Assembly: GCF_019175385.1 (NCBI RefSeq)
Contig: NC_083340.1
Coordinates: 11,606,336 to 11,670,335, forward strand
DNA length: 64,000 bases
Direction: 5' to 3'
From: Lycium barbarum
Taxonomy: Eukaryota > Streptophyta > Magnoliopsida > Solanales > Solanaceae
Of this stretch, positions 33,690 to 45,836 are shown piece after piece (within the stretch, counting starts at the first letter, position 1; the number at the start of each line of letters is the position of its first letter). The position numbers and the translations under genes were made by a program. Below the pieces are notes generated by a model. The model ran no database searches. It saw only the letters and a program-made list of their open reading frames with translations, and was not told the DNA's origin.

Positions 33690-34885
33690 CAAGTGCGGTG
33701 CGATGTCTTATGCGGAAATTTTCAAAGGGCGGTGCGCAGCCCGTGCAACATATGAAAGCGATACAAAGGGTGGTGCGCAGCCCATGCATCATATGAAAGG
33801 CGGTGCTCAGCCTTGTGCAGAAATTATAAAAGGGCGGTGCGCAGCCCATGCAACATATGAAAGGCGGCGCTCAGCCTTTTGCAGAATTTTAAATGGGCGG
33901 TGCGCAGCCCATGCAACATGAAAGGCGATGCTCAGCCTTATGCAGAAATTTAAAAGAGCGATGCACAGCCCATGCAACATATGAAAGGCGGTGCTCAGCC
34001 TTATGCAGAGAATACAAAGGGCAGTGCATAGCCCATGTAACATATGAAAGACGGTGCTCAGCCTTATGCAGAAATTTAAATGGGCGGTGCGCAGCCCATG
34101 CAACATGAAAGGCAGTGCTCAGCCTTATGCAGAAATTTAAAAGGGCGGTGCACAGCCCATGCAACATATGAAAGGCGGTGCTCAGCCTTATGCAGAAATT
34201 ACAATGGGCGGTGCATAGCCCATGCAACATATGAAAGGCGGTGCTCAGCCTTATGCAGAAATTTAAAAGGGCGGTGCGCAGCCCGTGCAATCATGAAAGG
34301 CGGTGCTCAGCCTTATGCAGAAATTACAAAGGGCGGTGCATGGCCCAAGCAACATATGAAATGCGGTGCTCAGCCTTATGCAGAAATTTAAAAGGGCGGT
34401 GCGCAGCCCGTGCAATCATGAAAGGCGGTGCTCAGCCTTATGCAGAAATTACAAAGGGCGGTGCATGGCCCAAGCAATATATGAAAGGCGGTGCTCAGCC
34501 TTATGCAGAAATTTAAAGGGCGATGCATGGCCCATGTAACATATGAAAGCGATGCAAAGGGCGGTGTGCAGCCCATGCATCATATGAAAGGCGGTGCTCA
34601 GCCTTATGCAGAAATTTAAAAGGGCGGTGCATGACCCAAGCAATATATGAAAGGCGGTGCGTAGCCTTATGCAGAGATTCAAAGGGCAGTGCATGGCCCA
34701 TGCAACATGTGAAAGCGATGCAAAGGGCGGTGCGTAGCCCATGCATCATATGAAAGGCAGTGCTCAGCCTTATGCGGAAATTAAAAGGGCGGTGCATGGC
34801 CCAAGCAATATATGAAAGGCGGTGCGCAGCCTTATGCAGAGATTCAAAGGGCGGTGCATGGCCCATGCAACAATAAAAGGCGGTG
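33690..34885 (-). repeat. Tandem array of about 60-bp bipartite units in the Ogre 3' region
   Basis: Units alternate AAAGGCGGTGCTCAGCCTTA and GGGCGGTGC(G/A)CAGCCCATGC, each an imperfect hairpin. Roughly twenty units fill 1.2 kb. Because units are close to multiples of three, long spurious ORFs appear on both strands (for example 33889-34290 and 34513-34890); these repetitive peptides are not treated as genes. Confidence 0.9.
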
Positions 34886-35529
34886 AGCAATGCAGGTGCA
34901 GTGCAATGCGGCCGCGAGCGTACGCAAGGGCATTTGAAGGTAAATAAAGCAATGCATTCGAAAGCAATAGAAAATATTTGTGCGTTGATATATTTGAAAA
35001 AATAATTTGCAAGATTAGCTTATTGTGATTGTCGAAAGTTATTGATACTTGAAGACATAATTGATAGAAGAATGCTCAAACCGTTTGACGCGCCATCCTT
35101 ACAAGGCTTGTACATATTTTGGCTTCTGCAACTTGAAAACCTGCATCCAAAGAAAATTTTGTAAGTTTTGGGAGGGGGTTGATTCGCGTTGACTTGGGGA
35201 TCCGGCTCTTGGCGCTTCATGCCTTCAACTTCGTCTGAACTTGTAATTTCCGCTCATGTTGAGTCTCGTCCGACTAGTAAACAGGCTGATTACAATCACA
35301 TTATTTCGAAAAATAGACATAGTAAAATATATGTATGGTGATAAATAATTTCTGCTGAACTCGGAACTATGACACATTGTGAAACAAAACGAATGCCCCT
35401 TTTCCGAAGTTTTCTTCTGCCCGACGGCTCTGTTGAAACAATATCCTTCTAAGTCTCTTGTTGTCACCTTGCGGTGATGCCCTTTTAAAAATATTGTCCC
35501 AGTTTCTGGCGCAAAGGATGTTGAGCTTT

Positions 35530-35915
35530 TAAAATGGCGAGACCGAGCCTATATAGGCTGCCTACGTATCCCACTAGGGAAATCAGGTCGAGCGTAGTTC
35601 AAAATTACAAGCAGAAATAAAATTGAGGGAATAAAATGATGTGACCGAGGCCTATGTGGGCCGCCTACGTATTCCCCATGGGAATCAGGTCAAGCGTAGT
35701 TCATAATTACAAGCAGAAATAAAATTGAGGAAATAAAATGATGTGACCGAGGCCTATGTGGGCCGCCTACGTATCCCCCATGGGAATCAGGTCAAGCGTA
35801 GTTCATAATTACAAGCAGAGATAGAATTGGGATTTTCTAATAATATGACCGAGGCCTATGCAGGCCACCTACGTATCCCCCATGGGAATCAGGTCAGGCG
35901 TAGTTCATAATCTGG
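35530..35915 (-). repeat. Second Ogre tandem array, four units of about 103 bp
   Basis: Each unit contains GACCGAGGCCTATGTGGGCC, CGCCTACGTAT and GGGAATCAGGTCAAGCGTAG. A diverged fifth unit lies at 33230-33300. This word set is common in the 3' untranslated part of Ogre/Tat elements. Confidence 0.85.
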
Positions 35916-36289
35916 TTATTAAAGGAAAGGTTGCAAACTAGGTTGTCTTACCTAATGTCGTCCTTTGATTTCTTCTTGGATTGCTAGCTTTCAGGCTTAT
36001 GTCATCACCTATCGGCTATTTCAATTTCTTTCGAGTGGAATATTGTCTTGTCCCCTAGTTTCTTTGTTACTCTCTCGGGATGTATGTTTGTCTGTTCGTT
36101 CATTTCATGTCACAATCGTAGAGTTGACAGATTTGATAATTATAGTAGAAAATAACAATAATAGATGATTAAGGAAAATCAGAAATGCATTCATAGTTTT
36201 CACGATTAAGCTTCCAAAAGATGAAGCAAAGCAAACAAAAGTTTTGAGCATGATTCAAGCTTAAAAAAAAAGTTCACTACATGTTCAGT

Positions 36290-37646
36290 CTACCAAGACC
36301 ACAGACGAATCAGAGACGGAGTACAAGTCCAATTCTTCAGAGTCTCTCCTGGTTCGGCACCCCGTATTGTCAGTGCCTTGGTGTTGTAAGTAGTTATAGC
36401 AGCGATCTTCACTGGTACTTGTTTTAGATTGTCCCTACGGGCGCAATAAAAAGTTGATGATATGCCCCTCTCCGTCTTTTCGATTGGCGCAACGGCCTTC
36501 TTATCTTTTCGATAATTATCAGGTCGAGCTTCAGTGAGCTGAATCGCCCCTTCCTTAATCAAGGCTTCGATTTTATTTTTGAGGCCATAGCAATCCTCAG
36601 TGGCGTGCCCAGCAACTCCAGAATGATATGCACAATGCTTGGACCTATCAAACCATTTTGGAATAGGATTGAGAATTTTCCCTTCAATAGGTTGTATCGT
36701 ACCTGCAGCTTTCAATATTTCGAACAATTGAGCCAAATGTTCAGCGAACCGGGTGTAATTGCGGGTGTTTTTTATGACAGGGCTTGGACGGGCCATATGT
36801 GTAGTATGTGGTCGATTTTGATAAATGAGAGCTTGAACGGGTGGGTTTTGATAGTGATGTGCTCGAGGCTGGTGGTAATTTGCTTGGGTGTTGTAGAAAG
36901 GGTAAGGGAATAGCGGAACTTGGTAAGGTTCAGCGTAGTGGTAAGGGTAGAAAGACTGTTGTGGATGGTCAAAGTATGTAATGACTTGGTTTGGTGGGTT
37001 TAGAGGAGTAGTTGTCAGTAGTGGATTAGTGTTGGTGGGTAAAGGAATGTAAGGAGTATGACCTAGTGATTGATTTGATGGGTTGATGGGTAGCGGATTA
37101 GGAGTAGCATAGGTAGTGTAGGTGGGTGGTTGATTTTGTAGCGGAGTATAGTTAGTGTAAGTGGGGTGGCTGATTTTGTGGAGGAGTATAGTTAGTGTAC
37201 ACGGGTGATGGATTTGGTGGATTTGCGGGGGTGATTGGAGGTAAGTTGTTGTTGATAGATGCATTGTTTTGTGGAGGAAAATGTTCAAGAACTGAAGGTT
37301 CAGGTGATGGAAAATGAGACGGGTTTGGTGCGATGTTCCTAGGAGGTGGACTTTGGAGTGTAATGGATAAGTTAGTTATGTTTCTAACCCGATTTAGCTC
37401 TCCACGTAGATCCTCAATTTCTTGAGTCAGGCGGGCAATATGTTCATCACGTTGAATAGTAGTTCCGTGTTCGGAAGTCTCGAGGGGGTCATTAGGGATC
37501 ACGATGTTTTCCATACCAGTTGAAATAGATGCGGTTGGATCAGACATAATAATTTCTTTTCCTTGAATAGCCCAACTACGTCGCGGTAATGATGATGTCT
37601 TTGACCTTGTGAGGTAAGGATGGTCAGCCAGCTCGAGTGTCAACAT
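36290..37646 (-). pseudogene. Ogre/Tat Gag remnant, frameshifted and internally deleted
   Basis: Two overlapping minus frames meet at about 37152-37200: the N-terminal part starts at 37646, has a coiled coil (EHIARLTQEIEDLRGELNRV) and a Pro/Asn-rich stretch; the second has a Pro/Tyr-rich linker and the C-terminal zinc-binding region (HCAYHSGVAGHATEDCYGLK, then NKIEALIKEGAIQLTEARPD). The capsid-core region normally between the linker and the zinc region is missing, as is all of pol after it. The protein therefore cannot form particles. Mobility would need proteins from another Ogre copy. Confidence 0.85.
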
Positions 37647-38739
37647 GAATCAACTTTTTTTTTTGGGAATAAAAATAAAAGAAACATAAAGTGCAGATTA
37701 TGTTAGTCTCATTAGCATATGTCTAGGTAAAGTCAAGATCACGTAAAGTCAAGTAAGACATGTAGCAAATAATTCATCAAATAAAGTCAAACAAGTTGTC
37801 AAACAAGTATATCAAACAATAGCGCGTCCTAATATGCATGTGACCTCTTTGTGCCAGAGGTAGGCCTATCGTTTGTTTGAAGGGTAAAGTGTGCCATAAT
37901 ACGTCATCCCATTGCTTTGATTAATTAAACAAAATTCTATTTCTCCAAAATAAAGTACAAATTTATTACATGTCAAATGAGTACAATATAAGATGTTTTT
38001 TTAATCTAAGTATGACATCTAGCTCCATTTTGTGATGCCTTTTGGTCTTCGTAATTTGTTGATCGCGGACGTACTTTAATGTGAAGTCCATACCTGTCAT
38101 AGAAACGTTAGTCATTCCCTCCCTCCTAAAGTTTAATTAATTAGAGCAAATAGTCAATATTTAGGCACAATTATCCTTTAAACATGCACATAAAGTATGA
38201 TTAGTGTCACTCGGGGTCGTGAACCCGCTTGGACGTTTGGGTAAAGTTGTCTAATGGGTTTAACACACCAAGGGTATTAAACCTCCTAGGTCATGAAATG
38301 TATGCTCTTAATAAAGGGTGTTGGTTTAGCTCTATCCTAGGTTGACTAAGAGTGGGTTTACTAGACGGAAGGTTCCCGACTGGACTACTCGAGTGAGAAG
38401 GCTACGCGGTCCCCGTTACTCGGGCACCCCGCGCATACGCCAACTCTCCTAAAATTTTGGATTCTATGAAAGAAATTTGTGGGTGCGTAAAACACACCTC
38501 GCGTGTACGTGTGATAGTGTGAATTTCCAGAAGTGGAAGAAATATGAACGGAATGACAATTTATCAAAGCAGTAACATTCAGACAGTTTATATCAAACAA
38601 CAATTAATAATGCAAACAATTTATAGCATTTAAAACAGTTTAGGCAAAATAAAGTAACTAAGTTAGCAGACAAAGCTTCATTAAATCTAAGTCCGTTATG
38701 GTTAGAACCTAAGTATATTCCCCAGTGGAGTCGCCAAGC
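37647..38739 (-). other. Ogre 5' leader with primer-binding site
   Basis: Non-coding region between the 5' LTR and gag. The PBS-like sequence TGGCGACTCCACTGGGGA lies at about 38719-38736, a few bases from the LTR; this type has been linked to tRNA-Arg in Ogre elements, from memory of the family. Confidence 0.7.
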
Positions 38740-41700
38740 TGTCATACCCCATTTTAACCGGGTTAAATTAGAAGTACAACATATTGGTGATTCCTATTTT
38801 TGTTTGTTTTAAGGAGTCGCCACCTAATTATTTATGGTGAATTAGGACACCTAAAAGTTTATTAAAGTTATTTTAAAGTTAACTCTGTTATAAAAGTCTG
38901 CGAAACTTAAGATTCTAGGTAAGGGTTCAATTAGTCTAAAGGGAAGGTATTAAGCACCCTTTAAGACCCATTAACAATGGTTAACCGACCGGACTTATAA
39001 TTAATTAAGCTAAGTGTAAATATAGTATTATAAAAAAAGAAAGTAGCTTTGTAAGTATGACTAAAGTTATAGATAGATATGTAAGAATGCTATTTAAAAT
39101 AGAACTTGTTGAAAATAATAATTTGTACAAAAGAGTACTTTAATACCATTTTGAAATACGACTTATAAATGTTGTTAAAGTTTTAAGCGGAAGTATAATA
39201 GTGTGGTTTAAAATAATACTTATAGAAAACATAATAATTTGTGTAACAGAAGATTCTAAATGTTAAATGAGACATGAAGATATTGCTAAAGCCTAATTTG
39301 AAAATATAGTAATATTATTCAAAAATAAGATTCGTAAAAAATAAGGTAATTTGCTTATGATTGATAGCCTTTTAAAAGATGATTCGTCAAATGTGATCTT
39401 TAAATAAAAATGATGTTATATGAATACGGTGGTGTAGAAATGCCTAGACTTATATTCTTAAATATGATGAAAAGTCCATAAGTTTCTTTCTATTTTTTAT
39501 CATTCATTATTTAACCAATATCGGCCAAAAAACATGTATAAATTGAGTAAATCTTGAAAATGCTTGTAAAATACAATTGGATTCACATTTTGTGTGTCAA
39601 TGATATTTTGAAATTCCTAAGATGGTAATAATGAGAAATGATTCCTTTAACCCAGATGATGTAGTCATACTATTTTAAAAATCCATTACTCAAATAAATG
39701 CTATAGATACTATAAATAGTTTTTTTTTTTTTAAATAGAAGTGAATGTAATTTGTGAAATTAACTACCCATTACTAAACTAAACCCCTTAATGCCACTAA
39801 GGTTCATTCTAGCTAAGGAGAGACAAAATAAGAAAAAGTGTTAGTCACGTAATTACAAAGTAAATGCACAACGAAAATAAAATAAAGAAGTAAAAAGATT
39901 TAAATGGGCTCAGCCCATTTTTAGGATTGCTGTTGTTCGCTGCCACTGTTATGGGCCTCAACCTAGAATATTTTTTTGTTTCTTGGCTGCGGATGGGGCT
40001 AACTCGAGAGGAGGTTTCGTTGGGCTTTTAGCCCAACACCAAATGCGAAAAGGAGACAAGTCCCTCGGACTCGTATGCGATGTTCATGCATAAAGAAAAT
40101 GGAAAAGGATTAGTATATGATTCAAAGAATCTTAATAAGAAAGGGTCAGACAAGATGCTCTATTCCTTGAAAAATGTAATAATTTGTTTTCTAGATCAGT
40201 AAATAGATAAAAATAACAAGAGTCGAATTTCCTAATTATCAAAATAGCATAGTTCAATCTAATTCTAGTGAAGGGGAAATAGAACCAGCAACTCTTACCT
40301 AAATCACGTTTCAAATACGAAAAGGACCAAGTATCCAATTCAAAACAGAACAAAACTAAGACTTTATGTTGAACTTGGACAGAATCGAAAGTGCAAAGCT
40401 GTGAGATAAACTAAGCCAGTTCATGCTTGTATTTTAAAATCTGTTAAACCAAATGATCGGAAGAGAACAACACACAAGGATCATACTACGAGAGAGTATA
40501 TTCAATTTGAAAGAACATAATGAATTTAGTCTAGAAGCAACTGCTAGATAGCAGCAAAATGAAGCAACCAAGAATACTTTATAGCCATAAGCAGTAGCTT
40601 TTGTGCACTGAACAAGAAATTGAAACTGTCTACTCCTCAGCTGGTTAAACAATGTATATATGGAACTTAAACACAATTTTTAGGCATCCTTATTATAACT
40701 AACCAATGAACCAGATGACTTAAGATTCATATCTTATTAAGCAGGCCCTACAGAGTTTCAAATTTATTTAATAAGCATGAAAAGCCTTAATCAATTCAAA
40801 TACTTAAATTACATGATATTCCAGTCTCAAGAAATGCGATTTTATCTCTAGTGAACATATAGATCTCATCCTGAAGTCGGCAATCCATTTTTGAGATAAG
40901 AAAAAAAAATCAGTCCATTATTTAGATACCCCAGATCAAAGCAACTCCAGGATGTACTCCAGGACCACCTAGGCTTTCATTTAGGCAACAAGCAGAAGTT
41001 GCACAGATTCTTCGGTATACCGTATAACATCAACTATTATCTAAAGGGAAAAAGCAAACAACATAGCAGACATGACATAATCAACTTTAAGAAGTCATGG
41101 TATTATGCTAGACAGTCTGAGCATTTAATACAACACTTTGAAATCTTTACTAGCTCGCTTGATCAAACAACCTCTAAGTCTTCCTACTTAATCGATTCCA
41201 ACAAAAAAACAACTTGTGAATCATGATTAACTAGAGCACACCAATATACAATGCACACTTAGCATAAACAGTCTGGACCAAAATGACTTCTAAAGCTTGT
41301 TTATATGAACAGACTAAACCTGGTATACTTCCTAATGAATGCAACAACAAATTTATTACCACTATTAAGCTAGTTCACATAATCATTAATTAAATTGATT
41401 CATATAACCTTCATTCCTTTTCAGACTAAAATCAAGACTGAATATGAATATGATTCAATACGGACCAACTATTCTAACACATATAGATATATTAGACTAC
41501 ATACCCAAATCACATAGCGACAGTAAAATGAACTAACACAGAACCATTAACCCTAAAAGAAAATGAAAGACATAAAAGGAAAAGAAGAGTCACCTGCTTC
41601 GGGTGCAGCGAACTGGATTCAAAGCCTTCGATCTACACTCGAACACTACCAAATCCGAGCTTACGATGCTCGGATTCACAGCAACACAGAGCAAATAAAA

Positions 41701-42705
41701 ATAGAGAAAACAATTGACGAGTATTTTGACTCGATATTTCGAATTATCACAGATACCGAAACTAATCTTTTAGGGAATTTTGGCTAGCTCAAGAACTTGT
41801 CTTTCAAGATTTGGCGACCGAAAAGAGACCTATAATTTTAGGAGGATTTCACAAGATAACCTTGATTCTTTGGAAATTTTATGCATCGAAAAATCCTTTA
41901 GGTTCTTGGGGGTTTTTCCTGCCATTCTCCTTGCTTGGCGATTTCGAGCCGCGCCATTTATAGGGTTTTGGGCTCGTTTGAGTCGAAGAAAAAGGAGAGA
42001 GGAGCGGGAGAGAGAGAAGAACGGGGAACAGGGCTAAGTGGGGGACAGCGGGGAACAGGGCGTAGTGGGGGAGAGGCGGCTAGGGTTCCGAAGGAGAGGA
42101 GAAAGGGTGAAGGGAGAGGGGAAGGGCGTGCGCGGCGGAGGAAAAAAGAGTGGAAGGGAAACCCTTTTAGGGTTTCCCCTTATCTGAAATGGATGGGCCG
42201 GACCGGTCCTTTTTGGACTGCTTCCATTTTTTGGACCGGGTATTAAAGAATGGGCTAATGAATTAAAACATGGACTGGTCTGAAAAATTGGGATCAAAAT
42301 ATGGGCTGGTCCAAAAATATTTATGAGTTGATTGGAGTTTGATTTGGGATCCGATAAATCAGAAATACGGACTGAGTGCAAGAAATGGCTTGGCTTCTAA
42401 ATTTGAATAAAAGACCCATTTTAATTAGTAATATACTGAGTATGACAAAATATTACCTAATACAAAATGTGTAATTATTTGGACTCGGGTAATAAAATTA
42501 TATGATGCTATAATAGCCGTGCAATATCATTTTAACAATAAATAAACGCTGTCATTTAATTGTGCGAAATAAAATGCGATACGTGTGCAGAAATTGGTAA
42601 AAAAATGCTGAAACGTAAAAATTATAATAATACTAATAATAAAATGAAAGTAACGAATAGCGGTGATAATAATGCTAATAATAATAATTAGTAGTAATAA
42701 TAATG

Positions 42706-42738
<33 letters not shown>

Positions 42739-42956
42739 TAATAATAATAATAATAATAATAATAATGATAATAATTAATAATGATAATAACGGTAGTAGT
42801 GACGGCAGTAAAGATAATGACAGGATAATGAAATGTCGGTATAAATAAAGCTAATAATTATAATAAAACATAAACATATATTTTTTAATTTTCCAAAATA
42901 TTAGAAGCGTAAATAGGTATTTCGGAGGAGAGGAGGGACAAAATTGGGTGTCAACA
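38740..42956 (-). repeat. 5' LTR of the Ogre element
   Basis: 4,217 bp; its last 780 bp (from 42177) are part of the tandem triplication that follows. Confidence 0.95.
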
Positions 42957-43030
42957 GCAAGTATTAACAGTTGAATTTAGTTACCAAATCCCAAAAATGA
43001 ATTGTTAAACCTAAAAAGATCCACATTTAC

Positions 43031-43435
43031 CGTGAAGATGGAAGTTAAGGGTATCATTGGGGACAAATTCATAGACAAGGAGCCTTCCGCTCTCATAAAT
43101 GCAATAACCTACAAGTGAAACCAAGTGTCGATGATGTATCCGACTGATGATTTCAACTTCTGCTCTGAACTCAAGCTCTCCCCGGCTCCCGCCAATATTA
43201 AGCTTCTTTACTGCTACATCTCTCCCATCTGCTAGGCATCCCTTGTACACAGAACCAAATCCACCCTCACCTAATAGATTATGCTCTAAAAATCCATTAG
43301 TAGCTTCAACTAGTTCTTGAAAAGTAAACCATGGATTTGAATGCCCTAATCCACCAGTGTTTCCATTTGCAATATTGGAGCCAGCTCCATTTCCAATCTC
43401 AGGTATTCATTCTCCAACATTTAATGAGGCAGAAC
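43031..43435 (-). pseudogene. PERK-like kinase N-lobe exon, unit 1
   Basis: The exon (acceptor AATTCAG at 43436) reads [33 protein letters not shown] (ATP-binding glycine loop), [13 protein letters not shown] (invariant Lys), [20 protein letters not shown] and [18 protein letters not shown], i.e. subdomains I-V of a plant receptor kinase closest to PERKs. A TGA at 43407-43409 interrupts the frame near the exon's 5' end (after LNVGE), so a protein from the membrane exon cannot reach the kinase. In the intact arrangement the next exons would be those at 28850-28412. Confidence 0.9.
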
Positions 43436-43832
43436 CTGAATTTGAAGGAGAATAAGTTATTCAGAATCTCATAAATTTCTCAATGTTCTCTTATACCAAT
43501 TTGAAGGAAAATATATTTTATTCAGAATTTCAATAAATCTTTCCAGTGCTGAAAAATGGCTAATAGGATCCCTATTTATAATAGTACGACAAAACTTATA
43601 ATAGTATGACGAAACACTGGAAAACCTCTTTCTATATAATTCTGACTATAAATCCTATTTAGATATGAACTAAACAAACTAACAAAAAACACATCTTAAA
43701 CAACAGAATTGTATTTGCATATCTACTCAATTTCATTTGAAAGATCTGAATGACAAATATTACATAAATGGTGCTTGCAGCATCTAAAACATCGATCGAC
43801 ATACTACAACATTGACAGTATCCAAACATTAC

Positions 43833-44063
43833 CTGATTTCGGAGAGGAGATCAAAGTTGCTGGAAAGATATAACCACCACTCGGGCCTGAATCCTTTTTC
43901 TTTCGCTTCCATATGCACCATCTTGCTACTCCAATTATACTAAGCAACAGAAATGCAAGTATGATGCCAAGTGCAATGGTCCCTCCAGTACCAATGCTTC
44001 CATCACATGCATCCTTTGATCTGTCTGCTGAACTGTTACTGGACGTAGTAGTGTCATTGTCGC
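43833..44063 (-). pseudogene. PERK-like ectodomain end and transmembrane exon, unit 1
   Basis: Reads DNDTTTSSNSSADRSKDACD (Ser/Thr-rich ectodomain end), then a membrane span GTIALGIILAFLLLSIIGVA, a basic stop-transfer WCIWKRKKK, and GGYIFPATLISSPKS, matching the GGY..P....SP.S stretch after the PERK membrane helix. Donor is ATCAG|GTAATG. The 5' side abuts a TTCGGTTTCGG-rich MITE piece, so the proline-rich ectodomain is missing. A plus-strand shadow ORF (43913-44314) is not a gene. Confidence 0.85.
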
Positions 44064-44067
44064 CTGA

Positions 44068-44215
44068 AGGCTATTTCGGTTTCGGTGTTTTGAAAGTGGA
44101 CACCGAACACCGAACCAAACTAATTCGGTTCGGTCCTTTCGGTTTCGGTTTTTTGAAGTTTGATTCGGTTCGGTTTCAGTTTTCTCAATTCGGTGTTTTC
44201 AATTCAGGCTTTCAG
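44068..44215. repeat. TTCGGTTTCGG-rich MITE remnant, unit 1
   Basis: Inverted words TTCGGTTCGGT and ACCGAACACCGAACC, of the type found in hAT-family MITEs. It replaces the 5' part of the PERK membrane exon. Copies at 46874-47021 and 49680-49827. Confidence 0.6.
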
Positions 44216-44423
44216 CAGTCAGCACCACAGTTTCAGCTGCTGCACCACAGTTTCAGCAGCAGCAGCACAGAAACTGTGGCAGCAGCACATTTTACAAATC
44301 ACAAAAAGGAATGAAAAAACAGACTATTATTTCTCTAACAAAAGTTCCTACTGAAATCTTGGAAAACAGAGGAAGAGATCTCAAACATATACTGAATAAA
44401 ACAACTATCAAGCTAATACATAC

Positions 44424-44500
44424 CACTGTGATGCAACATTGACAATGATAAGGAACTTCCCCTTGTAAATGCTGAGATCAACATCATTGCCCTTGGCATC
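44424..44500 (-). pseudogene. Glutathione peroxidase (GPX) exon, unit 1
   Basis: A 77-bp exon with acceptor TTTTGCAG and donor TG|GTATGT reads [20 protein letters not shown] and NVASQ, ending in the first two bases of the codon that is the catalytic Cys in plant GPX (NVASQCGLT). Plant GPXs reduce hydroperoxides with thioredoxin. The hydrophobic core differs slightly from the usual GK(V)LL(I)VNVAS. The exon carrying the rest (GLTNSNY onward) is not found, so it is a single captured exon, unconnected in function to the PERK exons beside it. Confidence 0.85.
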
Positions 44501-45514
44501 CTGCAAAAATTAAGTTTATTTGAGTTGGTTAAGTTCTTCCATATTTTGAGTTCTAAGAAATTTCTATGCTATCTTAACATCTTTTCTCCCTAGCTACTCC
44601 AAAAATAACTTGAAACAATAACTTTTTACCTTTTAAAGAATCGGACCATGAGTTGACAGAGGAATGTGGAATATGGAAGATTTTGGCAAAATAACGGCTA
44701 CAACACTAGATCCATCCATATTCATACACCAACTACTATACCAATATTTTTAAAAAGTTTGGAGGCAAGGTTACTTGGGATTTTCTTTTCCGCAGATAAT
44801 TCCTGTGATCTTCATGCTAAAATCTATAATTTTTTGAGTTGTAGAATATTTACCAGTAGAATATAGTTTTAGTAATCTGTAGTCTTCAGTCATAAGGACT
44901 TGTTAAGGTTCAATCCTCCCCATCTGAACATATGTTAGTACATTAGTTTTCAAGAGTCAATAACAACTGTGTCAGATAGGGTTTACCCTTATCTGAAATG
45001 GATGGGCCGGACCGGTCCTTTTTGGACTGGGTCCATTTTTTGGACCGGGTATTAAAGAATGGGCTAATGAATTAAAACATGGACTGGTCTGAAAAATTGG
45101 GATCAAAATATGGGCTGGTCCAAAAATATTTATGAGTTGATTGGAGTTTGATTTGGGATCCGATAAATCAGAAATACGGACTGAGTGCAAGAAATGGCTT
45201 GGCTTCTAAATTTGAATAAAAGACCCATTTTAATTAGTAATATACTGAGTATGACAAAATATTACCTAATACAAAATGTGTAATTATTTGGACTCGGGTA
45301 ATAAAATTATATGATGCTATAATAGCCGTGCAATATCATTTTAACAATAAATAAACGCTGTCATTTAATTGTGCGAAATAAAATGCGATACGTGTGCAGA
45401 AATTGGTAAAAAAATGCTGAAACGTAAAAATTATAATAATACTAATAATAAAATGAAAGTAACGAATAGCGGTGATAATAATGCTAATAATAATAATTAG
45501 TAGTAATAATAATG

Positions 45515-45547
<33 letters not shown>

Positions 45548-45836
45548 TAATAATAATAATAATAATAATAATGATAATAATTAATAATGATAATAACGGT
45601 AGTAGTGACGGCAGTAAAGATAATGACAGGATAATGAAATGTCGGTATAAATAAAGCTAATAATTATAATAAAACATAAACATATATTTTTTAATTTTCC
45701 AAAATATTAGAAGCGTAAATAGGTATTTCGGAGGAGAGGAGGGACAAAATTGGGTGTCAACAGCAAGTATTAACAGTTGAATTTAGTTACCAAATCCCAA
45801 AAATGAATTGTTAAACCTAAAAAGATCCACATTTAC

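Larger units (their letters stand above)
28878..42956 (-). mobile_element. Ogre/Tat-type Ty3/gypsy retrotransposon, non-autonomous, gag remnant only
   Basis: Two long LTRs (4,237 and 4,217 bp) with TGTTGACACC...GTATGACA ends on the minus strand are flanked by the duplication GCAAG (28873-28877 and 42957-42961). A PBS-like TGGCGACTCCACTGGGGA adjoins the 5' LTR, and a purine tract GGCAAAGAGGGACAAG adjoins the 3' LTR. Internal length is 5.6 kb with a damaged gag and tandem arrays but no protease, RT, RNase H or integrase. LTR length, PBS style and Gag tail point to Ogre/Tat. About twenty LTR differences imply a fairly recent insertion into a PERK intron. Confidence 0.92.
42177..44985. repeat. 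Tandem unit 1 of 3 (LTR end, PERK exons, GPX exon)
   Basis: Begins inside the Ogre LTR at CCCTTATCTGAAATGG and ends with a 12-base filler (AGATAGGGTTTA, 44974-44985). Length 2,809 bp; contains the PERK N-lobe and membrane exons, a GPX exon and 780 bp of LTR. Confidence 0.95.

Noticed and set aside
33690..34885. CRISPR-like regular array
   Set aside because: Units are contiguous diverged tandem repeats without unique spacers, in a plant retrotransposon.
33703..34890. Many long ORFs on both strands (repetitive CAAHATYERRCSALCRN- or HMLHGLCTALCNF-like peptides)
   Set aside because: They are translations of the 60-bp tandem array inside the Ogre element; both strands stay open because of unit length, not selection.
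28412..44063. A functional PERK receptor kinase gene split by a large intron
   Set aside because: In-frame stop in the N-lobe exon, missing C-lobe and proline-rich ectodomain, position inside CACTA ends, and tandem copies of only the 5' exons argue for a captured fragment.
43913..44314. 133-codon plus-strand ORF, repeated three times with its unit
   Set aside because: It is the antisense shadow of the PERK membrane exon extended through a TTCGGTTTCGG repeat; the minus strand has splice sites and family motifs.
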